Source of the DNA: Oscillospiraceae bacterium
GTDB lineage: Bacteria > Bacillota > Clostridia > Oscillospirales > Oscillospiraceae
DNA: 64,000 nt
Assembly: GCA_017415775.1 (NCBI GenBank)
Contig: JAFQFC010000037.1
Coordinates: 27,053-91,052 of the forward strand
Direction: 5' to 3'
Position 1 is the first letter of the stretch, and every line of letters starts with the position of its first letter. Made by a program: the position numbers and the translations under genes. Below the pieces are notes generated by a model. It was not told the DNA's origin. It saw nothing but the letters and a program-made list of their open reading frames with translations, and ran no database searches. Below are positions 39,910 through 48,314 of this stretch, piece by piece.

Positions 39910-39938
39910 TTGACAGGCCGTGTGCGTGGGTGTAGGAT
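39910..39938 (+). promoter_or_regulatory. Promoter of the XRE-cupin gene
   Basis: A perfect TTGACA (39910-39915), a 17-bp spacer and TAGGAT (39933-39938), 36 bp before the start. Confidence 0.7.
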
Positions 39939-39974
39939 ATTGTCGAAAAGAATCAAAATATTGGAGGAAACCGT

Positions 39975-40529
39975 ATGGAGATCCATCAGGCCGTGGGACT
40001 GAACATCCACCGCATCCGCAAAAGTCAAAAGCTGAGCATCGACCGCACGGCGGAGCTGGCCGGTATCTCCAAGAGCATGCTGGGTCAGATCGAGCGCGGC
40101 GTGGTGAATCCCACCGTTTCGGTGCTGTATAAGCTGGCCCAGGGCCTCCATGTGCCGCTGGAGGAGCTGGTGGCCTACCACGAGGAACCGGGCGCCGTCC
40201 TCTACCGCAGCGTGGACACGGTGGGCCGTCGGCTCAACGGCGGCAAGGTCATCCGCTACCGCCTGTTCCCCTACGACACCGACAGCCGATGCGAGAGCAG
40301 CCAGATCGATATTTTCATCTCCGGCGCCTACACGGCCGAGGACCACATCCCCGGCAGCCGGGTGTACCTGACAGTCATCTCCGGCATAGTGGAGGTGCAG
40401 GCAGGGGAGGAGAAGTGGCAGCTGGATAACCGGGACAGCCTCATGTTCCCCGGCGACCAGCCCCGGAAGTATACCAACAAGGGCAACACCACCGTCCGCC
40501 TCATGGAGCGGATCATGTACCAGAAATAA
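39975..40529 (+). CDS. XRE-cupin transcriptional regulator
   Basis: This 184-residue protein has an N-terminal Cro/CI helix-turn-helix (residues 8-63, ISKSMLGQIERGVVNPTVS) and a C-terminal cupin barrel (residues 105-180, VISGIVEVQAGEEKWQL and the glycine-aspartate turn FPGDQPRKY). Proteins of this type sense small molecules through the cupin and often control amino-acid or polyamine genes. It is monocistronic, with its own promoter and terminator; the gene for a GNAT enzyme follows under another promoter. The target is unknown. Confidence 0.88.
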   Translation: MEIHQAVGLNIHRIRKSQKLSIDRTAELAGISKSMLGQIERGVVNPTVSVLYKLAQGLHVPLEELVAYHEEPGAVLYRSVDTVGRRLNGGKVIRYRLFPYDTDSRCESSQIDIFISGAYTAEDHIPGSRVYLTVISGIVEVQAGEEKWQLDNRDSLMFPGDQPRKYTNKGNTTVRLMERIMYQK

Positions 40530-40530
40530 A

Positions 40531-40557
40531 AAAGAAGCGCCTGCGGGCGCTTTTTTT
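40531..40557 (+). terminator. Terminator after the XRE-cupin gene
   Basis: AAGCGCC-TGCG-GGCGCTT followed by T5. The same hairpin core recurs 790 bp downstream at 41323-41362. Confidence 0.82.
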
Positions 40558-40558
40558 G

Positions 40559-40587
40559 TTGCGCAGGCTGCCGGGATACGCTATACT
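40559..40587 (+). promoter_or_regulatory. Promoter of the GNAT gene
   Basis: TTGCGC (40559-40564), a 17-bp spacer and TATACT (40582-40587). It leaves an untranslated leader of about 110 bases for which I see no clear fold. Confidence 0.65.
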
Positions 40588-40701
40588 GAGCCTGCAGGCA
40601 TTGCCTGACATCATTTTTAGGAGAATTGCTGTTTGAAAAACAACACCTTGGAGCTTGTGTGCGTTCTTTTCTGAAATTAAAAATAGAAAGGAATAAAAAC
40701 A

Positions 40702-41322
40702 ATGCACAACATCCTCATCCGCAACGAGAACCCCGCTGACCACCGTGAGGTGGAGAACCTTGTCCGGGAAAGCTTCTGGAATGTCTATCGCCCCGGCTGT
40801 CTGGAGCACTATGTACTGCACGTGCTGCGTGACGATCCCGCCTTTGTGAAGGAACTGGACTTTGTCATGGAAAAGGATGGCCGCATCATCGGCCAGAATA
40901 TGTTCATGCGAGCCTTCATTACCGCCGACGACGGGCGGCAGATCCCCATCATGACCATGGGCCCCATCTGCATCGCCAACGATCTCAAACGGCAGGGCTA
41001 CGGCAAGCTGCTGCTGGATTATTCGCTGGAGCAGGCGAAAAAATGGGGCTGCGGCGCTTTGTGCTTTGAAGGCAACATCGGCTTCTATGGCAAAAGCGGT
41101 TTCGGCTACGGCCGTGACTATGGCCTTCGCTACCGTGACCTGCCGGAGGGCGCCGACGACTCCTTCTTCCTGTGCCGTGAGCTGATCGACGGCTATCTGG
41201 ATGGCATTACCGGTGTCTACGGTCCGCCGGAGGGCTACTTTGTCAGCGAAGAAGCCTGCGAGGTCTTTGACCGAGCCTTCCCGCCCAAAGTGAAGCTGAA
41301 ACTCCCCGGCCAGTTGGTCTGA
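40702..41322 (+). CDS. GNAT-family N-acetyltransferase
   Basis: This 206-residue protein has the GNAT acetyl-CoA loop in DLKRQGYGKLLLDYSL (Q/R-x-x-G-x-G/A pattern). The preceding strand reads IPIMTMGPICI, and a conserved FYGKSGFGYG turn follows, like the YhbS-type acetyltransferases. It should transfer an acetyl group from acetyl-CoA to an amine; the substrate is not known. GAAAGG lies before the ATG. The promoter is its own, and the terminator is shared with the convergent uracil-DNA glycosylase gene. Confidence 0.87.
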   Translation: MHNILIRNENPADHREVENLVRESFWNVYRPGCLEHYVLHVLRDDPAFVKELDFVMEKDGRIIGQNMFMRAFITADDGRQIPIMTMGPICIANDLKRQGYGKLLLDYSLEQAKKWGCGALCFEGNIGFYGKSGFGYGRDYGLRYRDLPEGADDSFFLCRELIDGYLDGITGVYGPPEGYFVSEEACEVFDRAFPPKVKLKLPGQLV

Positions 41323-41362
41323 GAGCAAAAAAGAAGCGCCTGCGGGCGCTTCTTTTTTGCTC
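41323..41362. terminator. Bidirectional 18-bp terminator hairpin
   Basis: A perfect stem GAGCAAAAAAGAAGCGCC with TGCG loop separates the convergent GNAT and uracil-DNA glycosylase genes. Its end overlaps the stop codon of the latter. Confidence 0.9.
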
Positions 41363-41936
41363 AGAAATCCAGTTTCGTCCGGGTGCATACCTGCCGGATC
41401 CTGGCCTGCAGCCGCTTGAGATCCACGAAGGTGTCCGGCTTTTTGTCGCCGTCCCGCAGCAGGGCGGCGGGGTGGTAGATGGCGGTCATCAGCCGTCCGT
41501 TCTTTTCGAAGAACTGGCCGTGTTCCTGCGTAATTTTGAAGTCGGGCTTGATCATCTCCATGGCGCTGATGCGGCCCAGACACACGATGATCTTGGGATC
41601 CATCAGCTGCAGCTGCTTTTGCAGATACGGCGCACAGGCCTCCTTCTCCGTGTTCAGCGGGTCGCGGTTCTGGGGCGGGCGGCACTTGATGGAGTTGGTG
41701 ATGTAGATGCGGCTGCGGTCAAGGCCGATCATGGCCAGCATGTCGTCCAGCAGCTGCCCGGCTCTGCCCACAAAGGGTTCGCCCAGCGCATCCTCCCGCT
41801 CACCGGGCGCTTCGCCCACGAACAGCACCTCGGCATTGGGATCGCCCACGCCGAACACCACATGGGTGCGGCTTTCGCACAGACCGCAGGCACGGCAGTG
41901 CATACATTGCTGCTGTAAAGTCTCCCATTCGCCCAT
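41361..41936 (-). CDS. udg: Family 4-type uracil-DNA glycosylase
   Basis: This 191-residue protein has four Cys for an iron-sulfur cluster (CMHCRACGLC plus CRPPQNRD and a later Cys). Motif A GEAPGEREDALGEPFVGRAG and motif B-like YHPAALLRDG follow. It removes uracil from DNA, starting base excision repair. Its promoter is one of two identical 44-bp copies; the other drives the restriction-modification gene upstream. GGAGG precedes the ATG. Confidence 0.93.
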   Translation of the reverse strand: MGEWETLQQQCMHCRACGLCESRTHVVFGVGDPNAEVLFVGEAPGEREDALGEPFVGRAGQLLDDMLAMIGLDRSRIYITNSIKCRPPQNRDPLNTEKEACAPYLQKQLQLMDPKIIVCLGRISAMEMIKPDFKITQEHGQFFEKNGRLMTAIYHPAALLRDGDKKPDTFVDLKRLQARIRQVCTRTKLDF

Positions 41937-41955
41937 TGCTGCGCCCTCCTTACCG

Positions 41956-41999
41956 TTTTTCTCAGCATAGCACGTTTTCCCCCGTTTGACAACCGTTCC
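41956..41999. repeat. 44-bp direct repeat, copy 1 (promoter of udg)
   Basis: This is identical over all 44 bases to 44907-44950. On the minus strand it holds TTGTCA (41992-41987), a 17-bp spacer and TATGCT (41969-41964), so each copy is a working-looking promoter. Copy 1 faces the uracil-DNA glycosylase gene. Confidence 0.92.
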
Positions 42000-42005
42000 C
42001 TTTCA

Positions 42006-42081
42006 GTTCCCTCTGATGAGGGAGCTGTCGGCGCAGCCGACTGAGGGAGAGAAAAGCCCCTCCCGGAAAACGGGAGGGGCA
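42006..42081. terminator. REP-like palindrome and terminator of the RM gene
   Basis: An imperfect palindrome (CCCTCTGATGAGGGAG then GTCGGCGCAGCCGAC, 42010-42046) resembles dispersed intergenic repeats of this clade. Next, GCCCCTCCCG/CGGGAGGGGC with a 4-6 nt loop (42057-42079) followed by T-rich sequence on the minus strand terminates the restriction-modification gene. Confidence 0.7.
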
Positions 42082-42087
42082 AAACGG

Positions 42088-44883
42088 TTATTGCTCTGTC
42101 AGCTTTTGATACAGCTTCATCAGCTCGGCCACGCAGGAGGACTCCGTGGTGGTCTTGACGTCGAAGCCGTAGGCCTGCATCACCGCCCGGTCGTTCTGCT
42201 GGTGGGCCTTACGCAGCTCCGGCGGCATGGCGACCTCGTCGTACAGGTCGGCAAGGCTGGCGTCGGGATACAGGGCCCGGGCGTCAAGAATGGCCTGTGC
42301 CGTCTGCTCGATTTTGGCTTTCTGCGCATTGGTAGGCGTCGGCCACGGGAAGGTGTTATATACCAGTTCTTTTGAATAACGATACCGCATTTCCAAGCGT
42401 CCGCAAACTGTCCGCATCCACGCCATGTGGACATTGGACGTAAGGATTCCAAAATGATACAGGGTGGCATGGGGGATGATTTGAACAGCGTCAGAAGAAA
42501 TGTTGTTTGCAGTTAGAAATCCCATGGGAACATATCTTCTGCGTTCAGAAGAAACTCGAGGTACGATTACATAATCAACGTCATCCGGTTGCGTAATCTG
42601 TGCGAACAGGTGAGGAACTCTTGCATAGCCATTGGTGGTTTTTGCTTTGGAAGCCAATCGGAACTCTCGGACGGCGTTGACTTTTTCGTAAAGCGTCTTG
42701 CTGTGCTTGATGTCTGTTGGCGAGGCCGTTTTAAGCCACAGGCACCAACGCTTTTTACCTTTTATAAATTCGTCGGCGCCCACATACAAACGGAGCCATT
42801 TCGATAATGCAGGTTCTCTGATCAGCAACTCGTCTCTTTCGGTTTCGGACACAATAAGGAATCCACCGTCACGAGGCTGATTGCCGAAGTTCATTTTAGG
42901 AACATCGCAAAGAGCATCTTTATATGCGACAACAAAAGAGGATGCGCCCTCCACCAGATAGGGGCTGATGTTTGCGACGACTTTCGAACTATTTCCGGAA
43001 AATAAGAGTTTTTTTCTTCTATCAAAAGGAGCGATACCGATAATTACACAGTGAACGGCAGCTTTGTCTGAACTTTCGCTGTTCCACTTAAAAGTCTGGT
43101 GGGCAAAATTGATTTTTACACCGCAATCGTTTAGCAGGACATTCCACAAAATGGGAACTTGTGCACCTTGACAGATGGAATTGGTGGAAACAAAGGCTGT
43201 TTCGATTCTGGTGTCCTGCATAAATTTTGCGGCAATTTTATACCAGCAGGTAACATAGTCGAGGTCCTGTACATCCTTAATGTTTCCGAAAATATCCTGT
43301 ACTTCCTTTTTTTGAATACTGCCCTGCTCCATTAGTCGCGCCCCCACAAACGGCGGATTGCCCATAATGTAGCTCAGCTTATGCTTGGGCACCACGGTCT
43401 CCCAGTCCATGCGCAGGGCGTTGCCTTCCACAATATTGGCGTAGGATTTCAGCGGCAGGAAGTCCAGCGACATGTGGACGATGTCCTCCGTCTCCTTCAT
43501 CATCTGGCTTTCGGCGATCCACAGGGCCGTCTTAGCCACGGTGACGGCAAAGTCGTTGATCTCAATGCCGTAAAACTGGCTGATGGACACCTGAATCGGG
43601 TTGACGGTGCTGTCGGTGCCCAGAGCAATCTGGCCTTCCACGGCGCCCTTTTCGGCGGCGATCTGCAGGGCGATGGCTTCATTTTCCAGACGGCGCAGGG
43701 AAATATACGTTTCCGTTAGGAAATTACCGCTGCCGCAGGCAGGGTCGAGGAAAATTTTCGATTTCAGGACGTCCTGAAATGCTTTAAGCCGCTGGCTTAA
43801 AGCATTAAGAGCTTTGATCTCCTTGATGGCGGCCAGTTCCGCCTTCAACTCGTCCAGAAACAGGGGGTCGATGACCTTATGGATATTTTCAATGCTGGTG
43901 TAGTGCATGCCGCCGCTGCGGCGGGTCTCCGGGTTGAGGGTGCTTTCAAACACAGCGCCGAAGATAGTGGGGCTGATGGCAGACCAGTCGAAATCGGCGC
44001 TGGCCCGGTTGACGATCAGGTCCACGATGTTCTCATCCAGCTTGGGGATAACAAGGCTTTCGTCGGCAAAGAGACCGCCGTTGACATAGGGGAAGGCGGC
44101 AAGGTCGTCGTCCATATAGGGGTCACGGTCTTCTTCCTTGGTATCCAGCACCTTGAAAAGGTCGATCAGCGCCCGACGGGCGTCGTGGGTGTGCTGCTGG
44201 AGATAGTTGTGGAACAGACCGTGAGGGCCGAAAATGCCCGCATCCTCGGCATACAGGCAGAAGACCAACCGCACGCACAGGGCGTTGAGACTTTTCAGCG
44301 TTTCAGGACTTTCGGGGTCCTTGTACTGCTTGAGCAGGGCGTCATACAGCACGCCCACCAGTTCGCCGGCCTTCAAAGAGACCTCGGTTTCCTTGCGGAT
44401 ATTGCTGTCGCCGGTGTCCACGAGGAATTGCAGGCGATAATACTCTTTTTCCAAGTCCGCCAGACGAATGATCTCGGCTTCGCCGGTGGGGCGCTCCATA
44501 TCGTAGACGTGGAACTCGGCAAAGTTGCAGGTTACGATCCAGCGAGGACGCTGGGAGTAAGGCAGCTCGGCGGCATAGCGCTTGGCTTGCTGGAAGGGAG
44601 TCAATGAGGTGCCGTCGGATTGCTTGATGGGCTTGTTGAGGTCCTTGCCCAAACCCTTCTGCTCAATGAGAACGTGGGTGGCGGGAATAAAACCGTCGAT
44701 GAACGAGGTGTGATCCAGCATGATCTGGTCTTCAAAGACAATGAACTTGTCCGGCTCTGCCACGCCGTAGACCTTTTGAAGTAGAGCGAGCCAAAAGGTT
44801 TGGCTTTGGCCTTTTTCGTAGCCTTTTCCCTCCCAATCGGCGGCAAACTGTTTGGCTGCGGAGCGGCGCTGGGCGTCTGTCAT
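42088..44883 (-). CDS. MmeI-like single-chain restriction-modification enzyme (type IIL/IIG)
   Basis: This 931-residue protein follows the MmeI plan. An N-terminal nuclease domain has an intact PD-(D/E)xK-type motif: Asp63, then Glu74-Gln-Lys76. A helical connector and an adenine-methyltransferase domain follow, with motif I DPACGSGNF (380-388) and motif IV NPPF (509-512). A target-recognition region and a C-terminal helical domain after YNTFPWP (842) complete it. One polypeptide should methylate its site and cut unmethylated DNA some distance away. Residues 515-840 are encoded by clearly AT-richer DNA than the rest. The ATG at 44883 follows AGGAAGGG. A duplicated promoter flanks the gene on both sides. 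Confidence 0.9.
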   Translation of the reverse strand: MTDAQRRSAAKQFAADWEGKGYEKGQSQTFWLALLQKVYGVAEPDKFIVFEDQIMLDHTSFIDGFIPATHVLIEQKGLGKDLNKPIKQSDGTSLTPFQQAKRYAAELPYSQRPRWIVTCNFAEFHVYDMERPTGEAEIIRLADLEKEYYRLQFLVDTGDSNIRKETEVSLKAGELVGVLYDALLKQYKDPESPETLKSLNALCVRLVFCLYAEDAGIFGPHGLFHNYLQQHTHDARRALIDLFKVLDTKEEDRDPYMDDDLAAFPYVNGGLFADESLVIPKLDENIVDLIVNRASADFDWSAISPTIFGAVFESTLNPETRRSGGMHYTSIENIHKVIDPLFLDELKAELAAIKEIKALNALSQRLKAFQDVLKSKIFLDPACGSGNFLTETYISLRRLENEAIALQIAAEKGAVEGQIALGTDSTVNPIQVSISQFYGIEINDFAVTVAKTALWIAESQMMKETEDIVHMSLDFLPLKSYANIVEGNALRMDWETVVPKHKLSYIMGNPPFVGARLMEQGSIQKKEVQDIFGNIKDVQDLDYVTCWYKIAAKFMQDTRIETAFVSTNSICQGAQVPILWNVLLNDCGVKINFAHQTFKWNSESSDKAAVHCVIIGIAPFDRRKKLLFSGNSSKVVANISPYLVEGASSFVVAYKDALCDVPKMNFGNQPRDGGFLIVSETERDELLIREPALSKWLRLYVGADEFIKGKKRWCLWLKTASPTDIKHSKTLYEKVNAVREFRLASKAKTTNGYARVPHLFAQITQPDDVDYVIVPRVSSERRRYVPMGFLTANNISSDAVQIIPHATLYHFGILTSNVHMAWMRTVCGRLEMRYRYSKELVYNTFPWPTPTNAQKAKIEQTAQAILDARALYPDASLADLYDEVAMPPELRKAHQQNDRAVMQAYGFDVKTTTESSCVAELMKLYQKLTEQ

Positions 44884-44906
44884 GGTCGTTCCCTTCCTTT
44901 CCTTGC

Positions 44907-44950
44907 TTTTTCTCAGCATAGCACGTTTTCCCCCGTTTGACAACCGTTCC
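44907..44950. repeat. 44-bp direct repeat, copy 2 (promoter of the RM gene)
   Basis: This is identical to 41956-41999. On the minus strand TTGTCA (44943-44938), a 17-bp spacer and TATGCT (44920-44915) drive the MmeI-like gene. The repeats bracket 2.9 kb that consists of only this gene, its terminator and a short palindrome. Confidence 0.92.
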
Positions 44951-44983
44951 TTCCGGGCATACTGGCATCGGGAGGGGAGACGG

Positions 44984-45520
44984 ATGATCTTTTGGCTGCT
45001 GATTTTCTACAGCTTCGGCGGATATCTGTTGGAGAAGGCCTTTGCCGCTGCCACCGCTGCGCCCCAGCAGGTGCGCAAATGCCGGCTGCTGCTGCCCCTG
45101 TGCCCGGTGTACGGGCTGGGGATGCTGGCGGTGCTGGCTCTGCCGCCTTCGTGGACAGACACGACGTGGAAGCTGGGCATCTTTGGCGCACTGGCGGTGA
45201 CGGCGGTGGAATTCGCCGTCCATTGGCTGTACGAAAAGGTGCTGGGCGTGCGGTTCTGGGACTACAGCCCCGTGAAAGGCGATGTGGCGGGCCGGGTGTG
45301 CCTGCCCTTCACCGTCGTGTGGGGCGTGCTGGTGGTGCTGACCGTGCGCTTTGTCCACCCGTGGGTGGCGTGGTTGGCCGCCGCCGTGCCGGACTGGCTG
45401 ACCTATGGGGCACTGCTGCTGCTGACGGTAGACACCGCCGTGTCGGCACTGGTGCTGCGGCGAAGCGGTGACGTGGAGCTGATGAGTGTGAAAAAGCTGC
45501 TGCAGTCGCTGGAAACATAA
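44984..45520 (+). CDS. CmpB-like (putative ABC transporter type IV) membrane protein
   Basis: This 178-residue protein has about five hydrophobic helices. The blocks FYSFGGYLLEKAF, LCPVYGLGM, HWLYEKVLGVRFWDYS and GRVCLPFTVVWG match the ABC_trans_CmpB/DUF1113 family of small Firmicute membrane proteins. Despite the family name, transport has not been shown. The ATG at 44984 follows GGAGGGGAG; a longer frame would cross the 44-bp repeat. Before insertion of the RM gene it probably faced udg across a single copy of that promoter. Confidence 0.82.
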   Translation: MIFWLLIFYSFGGYLLEKAFAAATAAPQQVRKCRLLLPLCPVYGLGMLAVLALPPSWTDTTWKLGIFGALAVTAVEFAVHWLYEKVLGVRFWDYSPVKGDVAGRVCLPFTVVWGVLVVLTVRFVHPWVAWLAAAVPDWLTYGALLLLTVDTAVSALVLRRSGDVELMSVKKLLQSLET

Positions 45521-45551
45521 AAAAGGAACGGACTTGTCCGTTCCTTTTTTT
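45519..45551 (+). terminator. Terminator after the CmpB-like gene
   Basis: GGAACGGAC-TT-GTCCGTTCC with flanking A4 and T7. Confidence 0.88.
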
Positions 45552-45554
45552 ACC

Positions 45555-45715
45555 TGCTCCAAAGGCTTGTGGCCTTTGGAGCAATTTTGCACTCCGCTGC
45601 ATGCACTCGCTCTGCTCGCACACTGGCGGAGCGAGAAGTGTTTTTTCTCCCGCACATGTCGGTAGAAAAAACGATTGAAATTTTTTCGCAGCGTACACGC
45701 TGCGAACTCTGTGAG
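45555..45715 (+). repeat. Four-hairpin dispersed element, copy 1
   Basis: Four consecutive hairpins are present. H1 is GCTCCAAAGGC (45556-45566) with 45572-45582. H2 is CTCCGC (45592-45597) with GCGGAG (45626-45631), enclosing TGCATGCACTCGCT and GCTCGCACACTG. H3 is GTTTTTTCT (45640-45648) with AGAAAAAAC (45664-45672), around GCACATGTCG. H4 is TTCGCAGCG (45685-45693) with CGCTGCGAA, followed by CTCTGTGAG. Two further copies lie at 51010-51170 (inverted) and 63467-63625. No reading frame is conserved. Confidence 0.85.
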
Positions 45716-45726
45716 ACTTTTTGCCA

Positions 45727-46662
45727 TTACAGGTGCGCTTCCAGCCAGCGCAGAATGGGCGCATCCACCGCTTCCGGTGCAGAGGGCTCGTTGAGGATCT
45801 CGTGACGCAGGCCCGGACAGAGGACCACCGTCACATCCTGCACACCGGCGCGGCGGAAGGCGGCGGCGGACTTTTCCACACCCCGGCCCATGGCGCCCAC
45901 CGGATCATCGCTGCCGGAGATGAAAAGGACGGGGGTGGCGCTGTCCATCTGCCGCAGATTTGCCGTTTGCTGGTTAAAATGGAAGCCGCCCAGCATGTCA
46001 TGGAACAGGCCGACGGTGGCATCCTCGCCGCACTTGGGGTCGGCGATGTAGCGGTCCACCGCCTGTTCGTCGGCAGCGATCCAGTCGAAAGCGGTGCGGT
46101 TGGGCGCAAAGGGCTTGTTATAGCCGCTGAAGGCCAGCTGGCTGACAAAATCGCTGGTGGCCCGCTTTCCTTTGACTGCGCCAATCACCGCCGTGACGGC
46201 CCGGCCGCCGGCGATGGCCGCTTCGCTGTTCCATCCGCTGCCCATGATGATGGCGCCGTCCACGCAGCCGCCATAGCGGATCAGCAGGCTGCGGGTGATG
46301 AAGGAGCCCATGCTGTGGCCCAGAATAAAGCAGGGCAGACCTGCGTAGTCCCGGCGCAGCTTCCGGTGCAGCGTGTACACATCGTCGGTGGCGATGCGCC
46401 AACCGTCCCGGGGAGCGAACCAGATAGGCGTGCCGCCCCGTGGCAGGGAAGCGCCGTGGCCCAGATGGTCATGGCCCGCCACGATGAAGCCCTGCTGCAC
46501 CAGGAACCGGGCAAAGCGGTCATAGCGGCTGATGTGCTCGCTGACACCGTGGACCAGCTGCACCACTGCCCGGGGTGCGCTGTCGGTGTCGTACCAGAGC
46601 TGCCCGCACAGGTCTGTGACGCCGTCGGTGGAGGAGAAGGTGAAAAGCTCCAAATTTATCAT
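45727..46662 (-). CDS. Alpha/beta hydrolase (lysophospholipase/monoacylglycerol lipase type)
   Basis: This 311-residue protein has the nucleophile elbow GHSMGS and the oxyanion-side HGVSEH segment. The catalytic Asp is probably in SGSDDPVG, and the His is in GLRHEILNE. This order and length match the Hydrolase_4 lysophospholipase/monoglyceride lipase group, which releases fatty acids from glycerides in the cytoplasm. The ATG at 46662 is 10 bp after AAAGGA; a TTG two codons earlier is the alternative. It is divergent from glpK; glycerol from lipid hydrolysis could feed that kinase, which is inference. Confidence 0.88.
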   Translation of the reverse strand: MINLELFTFSSTDGVTDLCGQLWYDTDSAPRAVVQLVHGVSEHISRYDRFARFLVQQGFIVAGHDHLGHGASLPRGGTPIWFAPRDGWRIATDDVYTLHRKLRRDYAGLPCFILGHSMGSFITRSLLIRYGGCVDGAIIMGSGWNSEAAIAGGRAVTAVIGAVKGKRATSDFVSQLAFSGYNKPFAPNRTAFDWIAADEQAVDRYIADPKCGEDATVGLFHDMLGGFHFNQQTANLRQMDSATPVLFISGSDDPVGAMGRGVEKSAAAFRRAGVQDVTVVLCPGLRHEILNEPSAPEAVDAPILRWLEAHL

Positions 46663-46738
46663 AGTCAAGCCATCCTTTCTGTGTTATAATTGATAAAAGT
46701 ATACCACACCACGGACAAAAAGGAAAGAGGAGGCCGCT

Positions 46739-48232
46739 ATGGGAGAGTATATTCTGGCGCTGGATCAGGGAACCACCAGTTCCCGGGCTATCTTGTTTGA
46801 TCGATCGGGCCGCATCGCCGGGAAGGGACAGCATACCTTCCCCCAGTATTACCCCAAACAGGGCTGGGTGGAGCATGACCCGGAGGAGATCTGGGAAACG
46901 GAGCGTCAGGCGGCGGCGGAAGCCATCAACTGCGTGCCGGATGCCCGTGTGCTGGGCATTGGTGTCACCAACCAGCGGGAGACGACCCTGATCTGGGATA
47001 AAAAGACAGGCAAGCCGGTGTATAACGCCATCGTCTGGCAGTGCCGCCGCACGGCGCAGCTGTGCGAGGAATTGAAGGCCCGGGGCTTGACCGACTATAT
47101 CCGGGAGACCACCGGCCTTATCATCGACGCCTACTTCTCCGCCACCAAGATCCGCTGGATCCTGGACAATGTCCCCGGTGCGCAGCAGCGTGCGGAAAAG
47201 GGCGAGCTGCTCTTCGGCACGGTGGAAACCTGGCTCATCTGGCGTCTCACCGGCGCCCATGTCACCGATCATTCCAACGCCTCCCGTACCATGCTCTTTG
47301 ACATCCACCGTCTGTGCTGGGATGAGCGCCTGTGCCGGGAGCTGGACATCCCCATGAGCCTGCTGCCCCGTCCCGTGAGCAACAGTGAGGTTTACGGCTA
47401 CGTGCAGCCGGGGATCCGTGGTCTGGAGCGTCTGGCCGGCGTGCCGGTGTGCGGTGCGGCGGGCGACCAGCAGTCGGCCCTCTTCGGCCAAGCCTGCTTC
47501 GCTCCCGGCGACGCCAAGAATACATACGGCACCGGCTGCTTTACGCTGATGAATGTGGGCGATACGGCGGTGCAGTCCAAGGCGGGCCTGGTGACCTCTG
47601 TGGGCTGGACGGTGGGCGGCAAGACCACCTATGCGCTGGAAGGCAGCGTCTTCAACGCCGGCAGCACCATCCAGTGGCTGCGTGACGAGATGGGGCTGGT
47701 GGACTCCGCCCCTGAGTGTGACCGTCTGGCCGAAACGGTGCCCGATTCCGGCGGCGTGGTGGTGGTCCCGGCCTTCACTGGCCTGGGTGCACCCTATTGG
47801 GATATGTACGCCCGGGGCGCCATTTTGGGCATCACCCGTGGCACCAAGCGGGCCCACGTGGCCCGTGCCGTGCTGGAGAGCATCGCTTTTCAGGTGACGG
47901 ATCTGATGCGTGCCATGCAGAGCGACGCCGGCTGCAGCATCACCACGCTGCGGGTGGACGGCGGCGCCAGCGTCAGCGACCTTTTGATGCAGATGCAGGC
48001 CGATCTCCTGCGTATCGGCGTGGACCGTCCCGCCATGGTGGAGACAACCGCCTTCGGTGCCGCGGCGCTGGCCGGCCTTAGCTGCGGCATGTGGCAGAGC
48101 CTGGAAGAGCTGTCGGCGCTGCGCCGCAGCCAGCATGTGTTCCTGCCCCGCCGCCGCAAAGAGGACTGCGAGGCGGAATACGCCCTGTGGCAGCGTGCCG
48201 TGGGCCGTGCCGGCGACTGGGTGCAGCATTAA
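46739..48232 (+). CDS. glpK: Glycerol kinase
   Basis: This 497-residue FGGY-family kinase opens with the ATP/glycerol motif LALDQGTTSSRAILFD and carries the conserved RETT and IVWQCRRTA blocks. The FGGY signatures follow (YGTGCFTLMNVG, EGSVFNAGSTIQWL, GLGAPYWDMYARG). It phosphorylates glycerol to glycerol 3-phosphate. GGAAAGAGGAGG precedes the ATG. It stands alone: no glpF or glpD is adjacent, but a lipase-like gene is divergent. No phosphorylation-site histidine context was checked. Confidence 0.96.
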   Translation: MGEYILALDQGTTSSRAILFDRSGRIAGKGQHTFPQYYPKQGWVEHDPEEIWETERQAAAEAINCVPDARVLGIGVTNQRETTLIWDKKTGKPVYNAIVWQCRRTAQLCEELKARGLTDYIRETTGLIIDAYFSATKIRWILDNVPGAQQRAEKGELLFGTVETWLIWRLTGAHVTDHSNASRTMLFDIHRLCWDERLCRELDIPMSLLPRPVSNSEVYGYVQPGIRGLERLAGVPVCGAAGDQQSALFGQACFAPGDAKNTYGTGCFTLMNVGDTAVQSKAGLVTSVGWTVGGKTTYALEGSVFNAGSTIQWLRDEMGLVDSAPECDRLAETVPDSGGVVVVPAFTGLGAPYWDMYARGAILGITRGTKRAHVARAVLESIAFQVTDLMRAMQSDAGCSITTLRVDGGASVSDLLMQMQADLLRIGVDRPAMVETTAFGAAALAGLSCGMWQSLEELSALRRSQHVFLPRRRKEDCEAEYALWQRAVGRAGDWVQH

Positions 48233-48236
48233 GGAC

Positions 48237-48265
48237 TTGCATATGACGGAAAAATAGGGTATACT
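48237..48265 (+). promoter_or_regulatory. Promoter of the zinc-ribbon coiled-coil gene
   Basis: TTGCAT (48237-48242), a 17-bp spacer and TATACT (48260-48265), directly after the glpK stop. Confidence 0.75.
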
Positions 48266-48314
48266 ACCACCAAACAGGCAAAACCCCCGTGATTTTTGAA
48301 AGGAGACATACATT

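Noticed and set aside
44852-44983. N-terminal extension of the CmpB-like protein
   Set aside because: It would run through the 44-bp promoter repeat; the ATG at 44984 has a good ribosome site.
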